Origin: Clostridium algoriphilum
GTDB taxonomy: Bacteria > Bacillota > Clostridia > Clostridiales > Clostridiaceae
Assembly (NCBI RefSeq): GCF_020443705.1
Contig: NZ_JAIZZK010000004.1
Coordinates: forward strand, 168,448 to 232,447
Length of the DNA: 64,000 nt
Reading direction: 5' to 3'
A program made the translations under genes and the position numbers. The notes under the pieces were generated by a model, which was given only the letters and a program-made list of their open reading frames with translations, ran no database searches and was not told the DNA's origin. Positions 8,994-18,233 of this stretch are shown here, piece by piece (position 1 is the stretch's first letter; every line of letters begins with the position of its first letter).

Positions 8994-9066
8994 CATTCTG
9001 TATTTTTATAAGCACATAACAATTATTTTTTGGTATCACTCGTTTATTCTTTAGTAGTATTTTAAC

Positions 9067-9912
9067 TTAAGCTTCCCATATAAAATTATCTATTAATCTC
9101 GTTTTGCCGATGAAGACTGCTATGGCAATAAGAATAGGCTTATTTACAAGTTCTACATCATTTAGCGACATTGCATCAACAACCTCTATATAGTCAATTT
9201 TAGCCAAAACCTCATTTTGAAGTACATTTCTTATAATTTTTTTTAAAAGTTCAGTAGATTTTTCACCAGATGACAACAATTCTTTACCTTTAGTTAAGCT
9301 CCTGTTTAAAACTAAAGCTGCTTGTCTTTCTTTTGATGACAAATAAGCATTGCGTGAGCTTTTTGCAAGTCCATCGTCTTCTCGTACAATAGGGCACCCA
9401 ATAATTTCTATATCAAAATTCAAATCTCTTACCATTCTTTTTATTATAGCCAATTGTTGAGCATCTTTTTCCCCAAAGTATGCTTTATCGGCTGGAATTA
9501 TATTAAAGAGTTTTGAAACTACAGTACATACACCGTTGAAATGACCAGGTCTTTTAGCACCACAAAGTCCTGTTGTAAGTCCTTGTACACTAACGCCTGT
9601 TACCATATCAGTGTAATACATTTCAGAGGTTTCTGGAGCGAATATTAGATGTGCTCCAGCTTTTTCACATAGAATTGAATCTTTATCTAAATCTCTTGGG
9701 TAAGATGATAGATCTTCATTAGGACCGAATTGTATGGGATTTACAAATATACTTACAACAACTTTTTCATTTTCTTTTGATGCACGGTTTATTAGGCTTG
9801 CATGGCCTTCATGTAGGGATCCCATAGTAGGAACTAAGGCGATGCTGTAACCTTCTTTTTTCCAAGATTTCATTTGATTTCGAGCTTCCTCAATAGTTTT
9901 TACAGTAATCAT
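9067..9912 (-). CDS. panC: Pantothenate synthetase (pantoate-beta-alanine ligase)
   Basis: 281 residues. The enzyme condenses pantoate with beta-alanine using ATP, via pantoyl-adenylate, the last step to pantothenate. Family motifs in order: VPTMGSLHEGHASL (ATP-binding HxGH), SIFVNPIQFGPNEDL, KRPGHFNGVCTVVSKL, YFGEKDAQQ and KSSRNAYLS. Its start lacks a convincing Shine-Dalgarno sequence, unlike its neighbours, so translation may be weak or coupled. It is third in the panG-like/panB/panC/panD series on the minus strand. Confidence 0.96.
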   Translation of the reverse strand: MITVKTIEEARNQMKSWKKEGYSIALVPTMGSLHEGHASLINRASKENEKVVVSIFVNPIQFGPNEDLSSYPRDLDKDSILCEKAGAHLIFAPETSEMYYTDMVTGVSVQGLTTGLCGAKRPGHFNGVCTVVSKLFNIIPADKAYFGEKDAQQLAIIKRMVRDLNFDIEIIGCPIVREDDGLAKSSRNAYLSSKERQAALVLNRSLTKGKELLSSGEKSTELLKKIIRNVLQNEVLAKIDYIEVVDAMSLNDVELVNKPILIAIAVFIGKTRLIDNFIWEA

Positions 9913-9996
9913 TTGCTAGAGGCATTTATAAAGTGTTCTTATTTATACTTTATTAATGCCAGCTACACTTCCTTTCTTATGTATATTTAAAATACG

Positions 9997-10824
9997 TTAA
10001 TATAGTTTATTTAAAATTTCATCATCAATTTTAAAACAGTGCTCTTTAGCGGGGAAAGTTCCTTCATTAACTTCTTTAACATATAATTTAAAACCGTCTC
10101 TCATGAGATCTCCAACATTTGCAAAGTCTTTTACAAACTTAGGTTTAAAGCCATCAAACATATTAAGCATATCTTGATACACCAAAATTTGGCCATCACA
10201 GCCACCACCAGCACCAATTCCTATAGTTGGTATACTAATGCTACGTGATATAATATCAGCCAGTTTTGAGGGGATACATTCAAGTACAATAGCAAAAGCA
10301 CCTGCTGCCTCTATTTTTTTAGCATCTTCAATAAGTTTCTGTGCATCAGTGGTATTTTTACCTTGGACTTTAAAGCCTCCAAACATATTAACAGATTGTG
10401 GAGTTAGACCAAGATGACCCATTACAGGGATTTGAGCATTCACTATAGCTTTAATTTGTGGGCAAACGATGGCACCACCCTCGAGTTTTATAGCTTGTGC
10501 TCCGGCTTCTTGTATAAATCTGCCTGAATTTTTGACCGCGTCATATAGTGATGCTTGATAGGACATAAAAGGCATATCACCGACTACAAGAGCATTTTTA
10601 CTTCCACGAACAACAGCTTTAGTGTGATGCAACATATCATCCATAGTTACGCTTAAGGTGTCCTTATATCCAAGGCAAACCATACCTAAGGAATCTCCTA
10701 CTAGAATTCCATTAACGCCACATTCATCAATAATCCTAGCCATGGAATAGTCATAAGCTGTAAGCATTGTTAATTTTTGAGCCGATTTTTTAGCTGATAT
10801 AAAGGTTGAAACTGAATTTTTCAA
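9997..10824 (-). CDS. panB: 3-methyl-2-oxobutanoate hydroxymethyltransferase
   Basis: 275 residues. It adds a hydroxymethyl group from methylene-tetrahydrofolate to alpha-ketoisovalerate, giving ketopantoate. Motifs: [45 protein letters not shown] and the [19 protein letters not shown] active-site stretch. The start is TTG at 10824 with an AAGGGGG site at good spacing. The preceding gene's stop codon lies immediately upstream, so the two are translationally coupled. panC follows after 84 nt. Confidence 0.96.
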   Translation of the reverse strand: MKNSVSTFISAKKSAQKLTMLTAYDYSMARIIDECGVNGILVGDSLGMVCLGYKDTLSVTMDDMLHHTKAVVRGSKNALVVGDMPFMSYQASLYDAVKNSGRFIQEAGAQAIKLEGGAIVCPQIKAIVNAQIPVMGHLGLTPQSVNMFGGFKVQGKNTTDAQKLIEDAKKIEAAGAFAIVLECIPSKLADIISRSISIPTIGIGAGGGCDGQILVYQDMLNMFDGFKPKFVKDFANVGDLMRDGFKLYVKEVNEGTFPAKEHCFKIDDEILNKLY

Positions 10825-11679
10825 TTAATAGTCCCCCTTCATGCTTAAATATTCTTTAAGCTTTGTGTAATCTTTGTCTTTATGTTTCTTTTGGGATAAA
10901 GGTAGTAGATTTAGTGATAATTTTTTATATAATTCTACATCAATCTTAGGAATAGCATTCATGTGAAGGTTTACCGTGCCTATATCGTTTCTATCGATTG
11001 GACCAGTTAAAGCAGATTTGCATCCATCATGTTTTATATTATCAATATTATTTTGTATTAAAGGTAGTAACGCTTCTAAGGCATCATTTTCACTTAGCCC
11101 ACATTGACTTAAGTAACTGCATCCAGTATTAATTAAAGATAAAACTAAATTTGATACTGTTACGCTAGCTAAATGGTAAAGTGCCTTATTATCTTTATCA
11201 ATAACAAAAGATTTATTGCCTAATGAATGAATAAAATCTTTGAGCTGATCAATATGACCTTCTGGTCCTTCTATAGAAAAATAAGCATTTTGTAGGTTTT
11301 TGTATGAATTATATTTATCTGAAAATGCAAAAATTGGGTGAATCGAATATGCGAATGCATCTGAATTGTTTATATTTTTAAAAATGCTAGAGGTTAAAGA
11401 ACCACTAGTATGACATATTATTTTATTAGTTAAGTTAAAATTTAATAATTTCTGCCAAACTTCGTGAATTGAATCATCAGGAGTAGTAATGAAAATCATT
11501 GAACTATCCTTTACCAAATCATTGATTGTCTCATAAGCTTTTGAATTAGTGAATTCAGATGCTTCTTTTGCATCTTTATATAATTCACTATAATATCCAG
11601 ATAAAATTATTCCTTTCATGGAAAAATATTTTCCAAGAGAAAATCCTACCTTTCCTGATCCAATAAAGCCGATAACCAT
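10825..11679 (-). CDS. Rossmann/DUF2520 oxidoreductase, probable ketopantoate reductase (PanG-type)
   Basis: 284 residues. An N-terminal NAD(P)-binding fold carries GFIGSGKVGFSLG near residue 4-16, then comes an ITTPDDSIHEVW loop and a C-terminal helical DUF2520 domain (LYHLASVTVSNLV, ALTGPIDRNDIGTVNLH). Its stop abuts the panB start, so it is the first gene of the pantothenate operon. No panE is visible, and the missing step between PanB and PanC is ketopantoate reduction. From memory, DUF2520 proteins include an alternative ketopantoate reductase called PanG. The fold is certain; the reaction is inferred from position. Confidence 0.75.
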   Translation of the reverse strand: MVIGFIGSGKVGFSLGKYFSMKGIILSGYYSELYKDAKEASEFTNSKAYETINDLVKDSSMIFITTPDDSIHEVWQKLLNFNLTNKIICHTSGSLTSSIFKNINNSDAFAYSIHPIFAFSDKYNSYKNLQNAYFSIEGPEGHIDQLKDFIHSLGNKSFVIDKDNKALYHLASVTVSNLVLSLINTGCSYLSQCGLSENDALEALLPLIQNNIDNIKHDGCKSALTGPIDRNDIGTVNLHMNAIPKIDVELYKKLSLNLLPLSQKKHKDKDYTKLKEYLSMKGDY

Positions 11680-11703
11680 AATATCGCCTCCAATTTAATA
11701 CAG

Positions 11704-11890
11704 TATAAAAAACGTCTCAGATAACTGAGAGTTAAATCCTCCTGTATAGCTGTCCCATTCATAAAGATATGAGCAGAAAAAATAAATCAAACCACTTTAG
11801 TAGATAAAGCTACTTTAGCAGGTTATTAATAATATGTTAAACAATTAAGTGCAGTTCTTATTAGATACTACCCATAAATATTTTAGCATA
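11704..11890 (-). promoter_or_regulatory. Structured leader of the pantothenate operon ending in an intrinsic terminator
   Basis: Read on the minus strand, a plausible promoter (TTGTAT, 17 nt, TAAAAT) near 11915-11887 gives a 5' leader of about 200 nt. The leader holds an imperfect hairpin at 11789-11824, with CTAAAG repeated on both arms and followed by a T-rich run. It then has a terminator stem (TCTCAG/CTGAGA, 11715-11730) running into CGTTTTTT, only about 25 nt before the first start codon. This is the architecture of transcription attenuation. Pantothenate operons in Firmicutes are known to carry the pan RNA motif here, but I could not match its consensus. Confidence 0.5.
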
Positions 11891-12007
11891 AAATTTTTTT
11901 AAATACAAATATAAATTAATAAATTAATACATATACTATTGATATATATTAAGAAATGTTTGATAATGTATAGTGTACTTTTATTTATAAAGAAGGGGGG
12001 ATAAAAT

Positions 12008-12382
12008 ATGAATATATTCATACAAATACTTAGCATGATTGTATTTGCAATTATTGCTCTTGCATTATATTATGTTTTAAAAACTTATGTATTGTACAAG
12101 ATTAAAATTAGTAAGTGGATAGTTCTTGGAATAGCTATAGTATTTTTTATAGTTCCTATGATCGTATGGCCAACAATGCCGACCTTTGTATCTAAATATG
12201 TAATACCAGGAATATTTGTTATATTTGCTTTATGGTTTATGGATTTAGCAGGTCTTATGAGAAAGAAGAAGAATGTTTCTAAAACAAATTATACAAGTAC
12301 TAATTCGAAAAAAGATAAAAAAGATGACATAGTAATTAGGCCTAAAGCTAAGCCTAATAGAGTTAAAAACAATAAAAAATAA
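12008..12382 (+). CDS. Small integral membrane protein, unknown function
   Basis: 124 residues. There are three hydrophobic segments (about residues 5-22, 36-55 and 66-82) and then a strongly basic, Lys/Asn-rich cytoplasmic tail (KKDKKDDIVIRPKAKPNRVKNNKK). A ribosome site of AAGAAGGGGGG precedes the ATG. I recognise no family. It is a single gene, divergent from the pantothenate operon and ended by a 14-bp terminator hairpin. The basic tail may contact nucleic acid or anionic lipid, but nothing in the sequence shows this directly. Confidence 0.7.
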   Translation: MNIFIQILSMIVFAIIALALYYVLKTYVLYKIKISKWIVLGIAIVFFIVPMIVWPTMPTFVSKYVIPGIFVIFALWFMDLAGLMRKKKNVSKTNYTSTNSKKDKKDDIVIRPKAKPNRVKNNKK

Positions 12383-12387
12383 TAGGA

Positions 12388-12427
12388 GAGAGTATAGATT
12401 TCTATATGAAATCTATACTCTCTTTTT
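12388..12427. terminator. Terminator after the small membrane protein
   Basis: Perfect 14-bp stem (12388-12401 with 12409-12422) around a 7-nt loop, then TTTTT. It is convergent with the amidohydrolase, which ends at 12431. Confidence 0.85.
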
Positions 12428-12430
12428 GCT

Positions 12431-14032
12431 TTAAAACATTTTAATGCCACCTACGTAGGTTTCTAAAACATTTATATCCTTTATATTATGAGGTTTGCAG
12501 TGCATAATATCTTCTGACAACACAACAAAGTCAGCTAACTTTCCTAGAGATATACTGCCTTTAATATCTTCTTCAAAGCTCATATAAGAAGGACCTATAG
12601 TATAGGCCTTTAACGCCTCAACAACGGTTAAGTTTTCAGTATTGTTAAATCCACAAGTAGGATTACCTAGCAAATCCTTTCTAATAACTGCTGCATATAT
12701 ACCTTGCATAGGGTTAAACAGTTCTATCGGTGCATCAGAGCTAAAGGCAATAGGAATGTTTAAGCTAAGCATATGTTTAAAAGCATAGCTATTGTTTGAA
12801 CGAGTTTTGCCAACTGCTTTTTCTACAATTGGGTGATCAGACATAACGAATGTTGGTTGAACATTAGCTATTATATTTAATTTCTTGAATTTGTTAAGTA
12901 TTTCCTCATTTGTGAATGTGCAATGGACTATAGTTAGTCGTAAATCCTTATTGCTTGAGATAGATATAATTTTTTCATAAGAATTTAAAATAGTTTCAAT
13001 AGCATTATCTCCTATAGCATGAATACTTATTTGAAAGCCAGCATTATGTGCAAGTTTTGTAATATGATTTAAAGATGCCTGATTATAAATTAATACGCCT
13101 GTAGTGTCATCATCACAGTATTCTTTTTTCATAGAGGCAGTTCTAGCACCTAAAGAACCATCTTCAAATAGTTTTATAGGACCTATCTTTAACATATTAC
13201 TTCCAATATTTGAATGTAGTCCTAAACTAATTGCTTTGGACATACTTTTAACACTTGGTAAATTTAATTGAAGTATAAATCTTAGAGGAATAGCTCCATC
13301 GTTTTCTAATTCTCTATAGGCACATAATAAATTATCTATTGAGCCACACTCCGTTAAATCTTCAGTTTGAATGGTAGTAATTCCTACTTTCAAAGCATCC
13401 ATAAAAGCAGACTTTAATAATATTTTTATCTGCTCCTTGGGCATTGTAGGAAGAAAATCAGAAACTATATTTAAAGCATTTTCTCTAAGTATTCCGGTGG
13501 GAATCCCATTTTCTTTATCAATAATACCACCATTTGGATTTTGAGATGAGGAATCTATGTTTAGTAATTGTAAAGCTTTAGAATTAAAAACTCCGATATG
13601 TCCACATATTCTTGCAAAATATATAGGATGATCTGTACTTATTTTATCGAGATCGTATCTATTAGGAAGTCTTTTATCAGAAAATAAATTATCATTCCAA
13701 CCTCTAGAAAGTACCCATGCATCATTTGGAATACTACGATTTTTTATGTATTCTTGGCTTGCACGGACCATATCATTGATAGATCCGACATTTAATAAGT
13801 TAATATTATTCTTTTGAGCAGCGTAGGTTAAGAAATGCATATGGGCATCATTAAATCCCGGAACAACTGTATTGCCTTTAAAATCAAATACATCATCACA
13901 AGGTTTACATAAGCTCAATATTTCTCTAGTAGTACCTACAGCTTTAAAAATACCATGCTCTACATAAAAAGCCTCACAAAGCTTATTATTATTATCTAAA
14001 GTTATTATGTTTCCGTTAATAAATGCGGTCAT
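12431..14032 (-). CDS. Metal-dependent amidohydrolase (YtcJ-like, amidohydrolase family 3)
   Basis: 533 residues. A small beta domain (FINGNIITLD) is followed by a TIM-barrel metallo-hydrolase. VPGFNDAHMHF carries the HxH metal pair near residue 65; ISIHAIGDNAIETIL and TIVHCTF give later metal ligands and AFSSDAPIELFNPMQGIYAAV the C-terminal Asp site. This matches YtcJ-type amidohydrolases, whose substrates are largely unknown. The start is the ATG at 14032, which has AAAGGAG at correct spacing; an ATG at 14041 directly abuts the same site. It is separated from nrdJ by a strong terminator, so it has its own promoter. Confidence 0.88.
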   Translation of the reverse strand: MTAFINGNIITLDNNNKLCEAFYVEHGIFKAVGTTREILSLCKPCDDVFDFKGNTVVPGFNDAHMHFLTYAAQKNNINLLNVGSINDMVRASQEYIKNRSIPNDAWVLSRGWNDNLFSDKRLPNRYDLDKISTDHPIYFARICGHIGVFNSKALQLLNIDSSSQNPNGGIIDKENGIPTGILRENALNIVSDFLPTMPKEQIKILLKSAFMDALKVGITTIQTEDLTECGSIDNLLCAYRELENDGAIPLRFILQLNLPSVKSMSKAISLGLHSNIGSNMLKIGPIKLFEDGSLGARTASMKKEYCDDDTTGVLIYNQASLNHITKLAHNAGFQISIHAIGDNAIETILNSYEKIISISSNKDLRLTIVHCTFTNEEILNKFKKLNIIANVQPTFVMSDHPIVEKAVGKTRSNNSYAFKHMLSLNIPIAFSSDAPIELFNPMQGIYAAVIRKDLLGNPTCGFNNTENLTVVEALKAYTIGPSYMSFEEDIKGSISLGKLADFVVLSEDIMHCKPHNIKDINVLETYVGGIKMF

Positions 14033-14107
14033 TTTAAACATCTCCTTTAAAGTAGCAAAGACTCATTAGTTGTTAACTGTCTCCAATCAATTACCAAAAT
14101 TAATTAT

Positions 14108-14143
14108 AAATCAAAAGCCCCCATAAGTGGGGGCTTTTGATTT
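14108..14143. terminator. Strong terminator after nrdJ
   Basis: A 16-bp perfect stem with a GCCCCC core (14108-14123 with 14128-14143) and a TAAG loop. On the minus strand it lies just after the nrdJ stop codon and is followed by a T-rich run. Confidence 0.92.
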
Positions 14144-14148
14144 ATTTA

Positions 14149-17100
14149 TTAACTACATCCAGTAGTAGTTCCACACTCTAAACAAACTTTGCAAGTACCG
14201 TTTCTAACAAGTCTTGTACTTGAGCAATGAGAGCAGGTTTCAGAGTATAATCTTTCACCTTGAATTTTGCCTGTACTTATGTTTCCACCAGTACTTGTGC
14301 TAGTAGGGGAGGTAGCATTCTCAGCTTCTGCAAGACCTGTTGAGATTTCATTTTCATCAGGTATTAGAGGGTTATTTGGTATATCACTGTTATTATAGTT
14401 TTCAGGTTTAATTTGACATCTACTATAATCTCCTAATTCTATATCAATAATCTTACTAATTAAATCGGATATAGAAGAGACAGATTTAATGTATGGATGT
14501 TTTTGTACAAAACCATAAGGTTCAAATTTTTGTCCTCGAAGCATTTTAGAAATAGCTTCTCCGGGCACATGATGTTGAAGCATTACTGAAATTGCCTTTG
14601 AAAGGGAATTTAGTAACCCAGTAATAATAGTACCTTCTCTATCTGTAGTTATATATATTTCAGAAATTTCTCCATTTGAACGTCTATTAACAGTAGTATA
14701 AATTTTTACATCTTCTATTTGAGCAGGATGAGTAGTTCCATAACGTATTCCAATTGGCTTCTCTCTTGTAGAATGATTAGATGTTTCTTGTAATGATTTT
14801 GCTTTCTTTAAAAGAGCTTCATATGACAAATCCTCAAGTGATACTTCTTTATCTTCAGACAAAGTAGTATTTAAAGGCTGACTAGCTTTTGAACCATCTC
14901 TATATAAGGAGATACCTTTTACGCCTAGTTTCCAAGAACTTAATATAACTTCTTTAAAGTCTTCAATAGTTGCATTTTTAGGTAAATTGACAGTCTTTGA
15001 TATAGAACCTGATATCATTGGAGTTATTGCTGCCATCATAAGAACATGTCCCATAAATGAGATATATCTTTGACCACTACCGCATTTGTTTGCTGTATCA
15101 AAGATAGGCAAATGTTCTATCTTTAAATGTGGAGCGCCCTCAATCTTTCCATCAACAATTTTTTCGTATTCAAAGCCGTTTTCATTAACTTTTTCTTTTC
15201 TTAGAATATATTCTAGAATATCATTTGTTTCATCCGTAGAATATCCAAGGTTATCCAAGGATTCTTTAATTACAGGATTTACGATAGTCATAAATCCGCC
15301 ACCAGATAATTTTTTATATATACAATGACTAAAATATGGTTCAACTGATGTTGCACCACAATCCATTGCAAAGGAAATAGTACCAGTGGGAGCTAAAACT
15401 GTAACTTGTGCATTTCTAAAACCATATTTTTCACCACTACTTAAAACTTTTGACCAACAGTTTTTAAGGGTTTCACTTATATTACCTAGAGAGTTATTAT
15501 TTAATATAGCATGGTTAACTTTTATAGGCTGATAATTTAAATTCTCATATTTACTATTTAGTGCTCCAGCAGCTCTAGCATGATTTCTTATAACTAATTG
15601 CATATGGTTTTTATTAGTTTCATATTTTTCAAAGGGAGCTAGTTCTTTTGCAAGCATTGATGAAACATAGTAGGACTGAGCAGTCATTATTCCACTTAGT
15701 GATGCAGCTATATTTCTAGCATCTTCTGAGTCATAAGGGTAGCCCATTACCATAAATAAAGAAGCTAAATTTGAGATTCCAAGACCTGTGGTTCTAAATA
15801 GGTAACTTTTTCTTGCTATATCTTCAGTTGGAAATTGCCCCCAATGTATTGAGGCTTCAAGAACTAATTGAGTAAGCCCTACTAAATGGACATATCCATT
15901 AACATCAAATTTCTTGGCTTTAGCATCATAAAATTTATAAATATTTATAGATGCTAAATTACAAGATGTATCATCTAAAAAAGCATATTCTCCACAAGGA
16001 TTAGTTGAATTTATTCTATTATATTTAGCATTAACTACTCCATCTTCTCCACCAGGACAAGTATGCCATGCATTAAAAGTATCATCAAACTGAGGAGCTG
16101 GGTCAGCACATTGCCAAGCAGCATTATTAAAAGTATCCCATAATTCTTTAACACTTATTTCTCTATCAATTGATGAATCACACCTTCCTTTAAGTGTAAT
16201 AGTCTGGTCAGGATCTTTTGATAAGTTATCTACCTTCATCATGAATTCATCCGAGAATCTTATAGAGTTATTTCCATTTTGGCCAGATACAGTCTCATAA
16301 GCTTCTCCTTCGAAACTACCATCATAACCCATTTTAGTAAGAGCACGTACTTTATCTTCTTCTTTAGCTTTCCAAGTCATAAATTCCATTATTTCAGGGT
16401 GATTAATATCAAGGCATAACATCTTAGCTGCACGCCTTGTAGTTCCACCAGATTTTATAGCTCCAGCATTTCTGTCAAGTCCTCTTAAAAAACTCATAAG
16501 GCCTGATGAAACCCCACCACTAGATAATTTTTCACCGCGAGCCCTTAGGCTAGAGAAGTTAGTTCCAGTACCAGAACCACCTTTAAATAATTTAGTTTCT
16601 GTTACATACTGCTCAGAAATTGAATGTTTGCCAAGTAGTTTATCTTCAATTGAAAGAATGAAACAAGCTGATGCTTGAGTTCTTGTATAAGCATCTTCAC
16701 TTTTAACAATCTTTTTTAATTTTTCATCATAATAAAAATTATCTAAAGATCCACCTTTTATACCATAGGATAAGTTAAGCCCAGTATTAAACCATTGTGG
16801 AGAATTTGGTGCAAACATTTGATTTAAAAAAGCATATATTAATTCATCATATATGATGTTTCTTTCTTCTTCAGTTTTAATGATAGTCTCGTCAGTTAAG
16901 GCTTCACACCAGAAATTAACAAGCCTATGAGATACCATTTTCATACTATTCTCATAGCCTTCTTTGTTGTTAACACCAGATTTTCTAAAATATTTTGAAG
17001 CGATTATATCGCATGAATTCTGAGAGTAATGCTCTGGAAATTCTAAATCCTTCATATCTAAAAGTACTTTATTAGTTTTATGGTCTTTTAATAAAACATT

Positions 17101-17199
17101 TACTTTTTTCCAATTAAATAAATCAAAAACAGTAATAGTTTTATCTTTTTCTAGTTCAGTTGTAAAAACTCTTTTAATTAAATTTTTTATCTCCGCCAT
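14149..17199 (-). CDS. nrdJ: Adenosylcobalamin-dependent (class II) ribonucleotide reductase
   Basis: 1016 residues from the ATG at 17199. It reduces ribonucleotides to deoxyribonucleotides using a B12-generated thiyl radical, so no oxygen is needed. Seen in order: substrate-site ASACFILSIEDKL, GGSGTGTNFSSLRA, the NPCGEYAFLDDTSCNLASIN active-site block, APTGTISFAMDCG, and a C-terminal zinc ribbon (CSHCSSTRLVRNGTCKVC) joined through a Ser/Thr-rich linker. A GTG at 17235 is rejected because AGGAGG overlaps it. The gap between AGGAGG and the ATG contains a hairpin (separate entry). It is monocistronic. No cobalamin riboswitch was recognised upstream. Confidence 0.95.
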   Translation of the reverse strand: MAEIKNLIKRVFTTELEKDKTITVFDLFNWKKVNVLLKDHKTNKVLLDMKDLEFPEHYSQNSCDIIASKYFRKSGVNNKEGYENSMKMVSHRLVNFWCEALTDETIIKTEEERNIIYDELIYAFLNQMFAPNSPQWFNTGLNLSYGIKGGSLDNFYYDEKLKKIVKSEDAYTRTQASACFILSIEDKLLGKHSISEQYVTETKLFKGGSGTGTNFSSLRARGEKLSSGGVSSGLMSFLRGLDRNAGAIKSGGTTRRAAKMLCLDINHPEIMEFMTWKAKEEDKVRALTKMGYDGSFEGEAYETVSGQNGNNSIRFSDEFMMKVDNLSKDPDQTITLKGRCDSSIDREISVKELWDTFNNAAWQCADPAPQFDDTFNAWHTCPGGEDGVVNAKYNRINSTNPCGEYAFLDDTSCNLASINIYKFYDAKAKKFDVNGYVHLVGLTQLVLEASIHWGQFPTEDIARKSYLFRTTGLGISNLASLFMVMGYPYDSEDARNIAASLSGIMTAQSYYVSSMLAKELAPFEKYETNKNHMQLVIRNHARAAGALNSKYENLNYQPIKVNHAILNNNSLGNISETLKNCWSKVLSSGEKYGFRNAQVTVLAPTGTISFAMDCGATSVEPYFSHCIYKKLSGGGFMTIVNPVIKESLDNLGYSTDETNDILEYILRKEKVNENGFEYEKIVDGKIEGAPHLKIEHLPIFDTANKCGSGQRYISFMGHVLMMAAITPMISGSISKTVNLPKNATIEDFKEVILSSWKLGVKGISLYRDGSKASQPLNTTLSEDKEVSLEDLSYEALLKKAKSLQETSNHSTREKPIGIRYGTTHPAQIEDVKIYTTVNRRSNGEISEIYITTDREGTIITGLLNSLSKAISVMLQHHVPGEAISKMLRGQKFEPYGFVQKHPYIKSVSSISDLISKIIDIELGDYSRCQIKPENYNNSDIPNNPLIPDENEISTGLAEAENATSPTSTSTGGNISTGKIQGERLYSETCSHCSSTRLVRNGTCKVCLECGTTTGCS

Positions 17200-17204
17200 A
17201 ATTA

Positions 17205-17240
17205 ATACTAGCTTAAAAAAAACTAGTATAGACACCTCCT
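17205..17240 (-). promoter_or_regulatory. Hairpin separating the nrdJ Shine-Dalgarno from its start codon
   Basis: AGGAGGTG (17233-17240 on the minus strand) lies more than 30 nt from the ATG. ATACTAG and CTAGTAT (17205-17229) can pair around an 11-nt loop rich in U. Folding this stem would bring the ribosome site to about 10 nt from the ATG, which makes the otherwise distant site usable. The pairing is seen; the effect on translation is inferred. Confidence 0.5.
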
Positions 17241-17350
17241 ATTAGTTGCATATTAAATCTAAATCATGTAAAATGTACTTCGGTATGTTTGAAAATACTA
17301 TACCTAAAAACTTTCTTGATTATTTAGGCTAATATTATGTGTGAAATAAG

Positions 17351-17404
17351 TATAATACCATATGTAGTAATTACGAAACAATCTCCACTACATATGGTAT
17401 TATA
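17351..17404. repeat. 18-bp inverted repeat in the nrdJ / carbonic anhydrase intergenic region
   Basis: Positions 17351-17368 and 17387-17404 are exact reverse complements around an 18-nt AT-rich loop. It sits in the 357-nt gap between two divergent genes, where a convergent terminator is not expected. There is no U-tract. It may be an operator, a cruciform or a degenerate mobile repeat. The rest of the gap shows only AT-rich promoter-like DNA. Confidence 0.6.
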
Positions 17405-17556
17405 TAATAAAATTTAAAATAAATCAACAATAAATATTAACTTATAATGTGACAAATTATAGTCTCATTTATCAAATATAGTAGTATAATAAACATATAT
17501 TTACGATACTATTTTTATGATAAACAAATTAATTTGAAAGAGGAGATGATGAAATT

Positions 17557-18063
17557 ATGATACATCAATTCGATGGACAAATACCTAATGTACATAAAAA
17601 CACCTTTATTGCTAGCAGTGCAGACGTTATAGGAAATGTAACTATAGGTGAGTACAGTAATATTTGGTTTGGAGCTGTACTAAGAGGTGACATGAACACT
17701 ATGACTATAGGTGAATATACAAATGTTCAAGATAATTCGACTGTTCATAATGATCACGGTTTTGCAGTTAATATCGGAGATTATGTAACTATAGGGCATA
17801 ATTCCATAATTCATGGTTGTAAAATTTCAAATTATACTCTAATCGGAATGGGGAGCACAATACTAAATGGAGCCGAAATAGGAGAATATACTATAATTGG
17901 TGCAGGTAGCTTAGTTACTCAAGGAAAAAAGATACCGACCGGCGTTTTATGCATGGGAGTACCAGCAAGAGTCATTAGAGACCTTACAAAAGAAGAAAAA
18001 GAGGGTTTAAAAGAATCAGCACAATATTATGCAAAGTTATCAATGAAGTATATTACAAAATAA
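17557..18063 (+). CDS. Gamma-carbonic anhydrase family protein (hexapeptide repeat)
   Basis: 168 residues built of left-handed beta-helix hexapeptide repeats (VIGNVTIGEYSNIWFGAVLRGD) with the three zinc-ligand histidine positions visible in NSTVHNDHG and IGHNSIIHGC. This is the YrdA/PaaY type: a cytoplasmic trimer that may hydrate CO2, though several relatives have no proven activity. An AGAGGAG site precedes the ATG. A terminator follows the stop. It is divergent from nrdJ. Confidence 0.9.
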   Translation: MIHQFDGQIPNVHKNTFIASSADVIGNVTIGEYSNIWFGAVLRGDMNTMTIGEYTNVQDNSTVHNDHGFAVNIGDYVTIGHNSIIHGCKISNYTLIGMGSTILNGAEIGEYTIIGAGSLVTQGKKIPTGVLCMGVPARVIRDLTKEEKEGLKESAQYYAKLSMKYITK

Positions 18064-18073
18064 AATGTATTTG

Positions 18074-18130
18074 AATATAGCATAGTAACCTTTTTGTAAA
18101 ATTTATCTACTTGAAGGTTGCTATATTTTT
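18074..18130 (+). terminator. Terminator after the gamma-carbonic anhydrase gene
   Basis: AATATAGC...AACCTT pairs with AAGGTT...GCTATATT, with a 5-nt bulge on the left side and a large AT-rich loop, then runs into seven Ts (18124-18130). Confidence 0.7.
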
Positions 18131-18233
18131 TTGAAAACTTATTTTAAAAATATAGTTAAAATAGCTTTTATTTATGTTGCTTTTTTAATACAATAGAGTT
18201 ATATGGATAAGGGTTTGTTAAGAGGTGAGAAAA

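Noticed and set aside
17241..17556. Cobalamin riboswitch upstream of nrdJ
   Set aside because: I looked for the B12-box-like conserved blocks and saw none; the gap is short and dominated by one inverted repeat.
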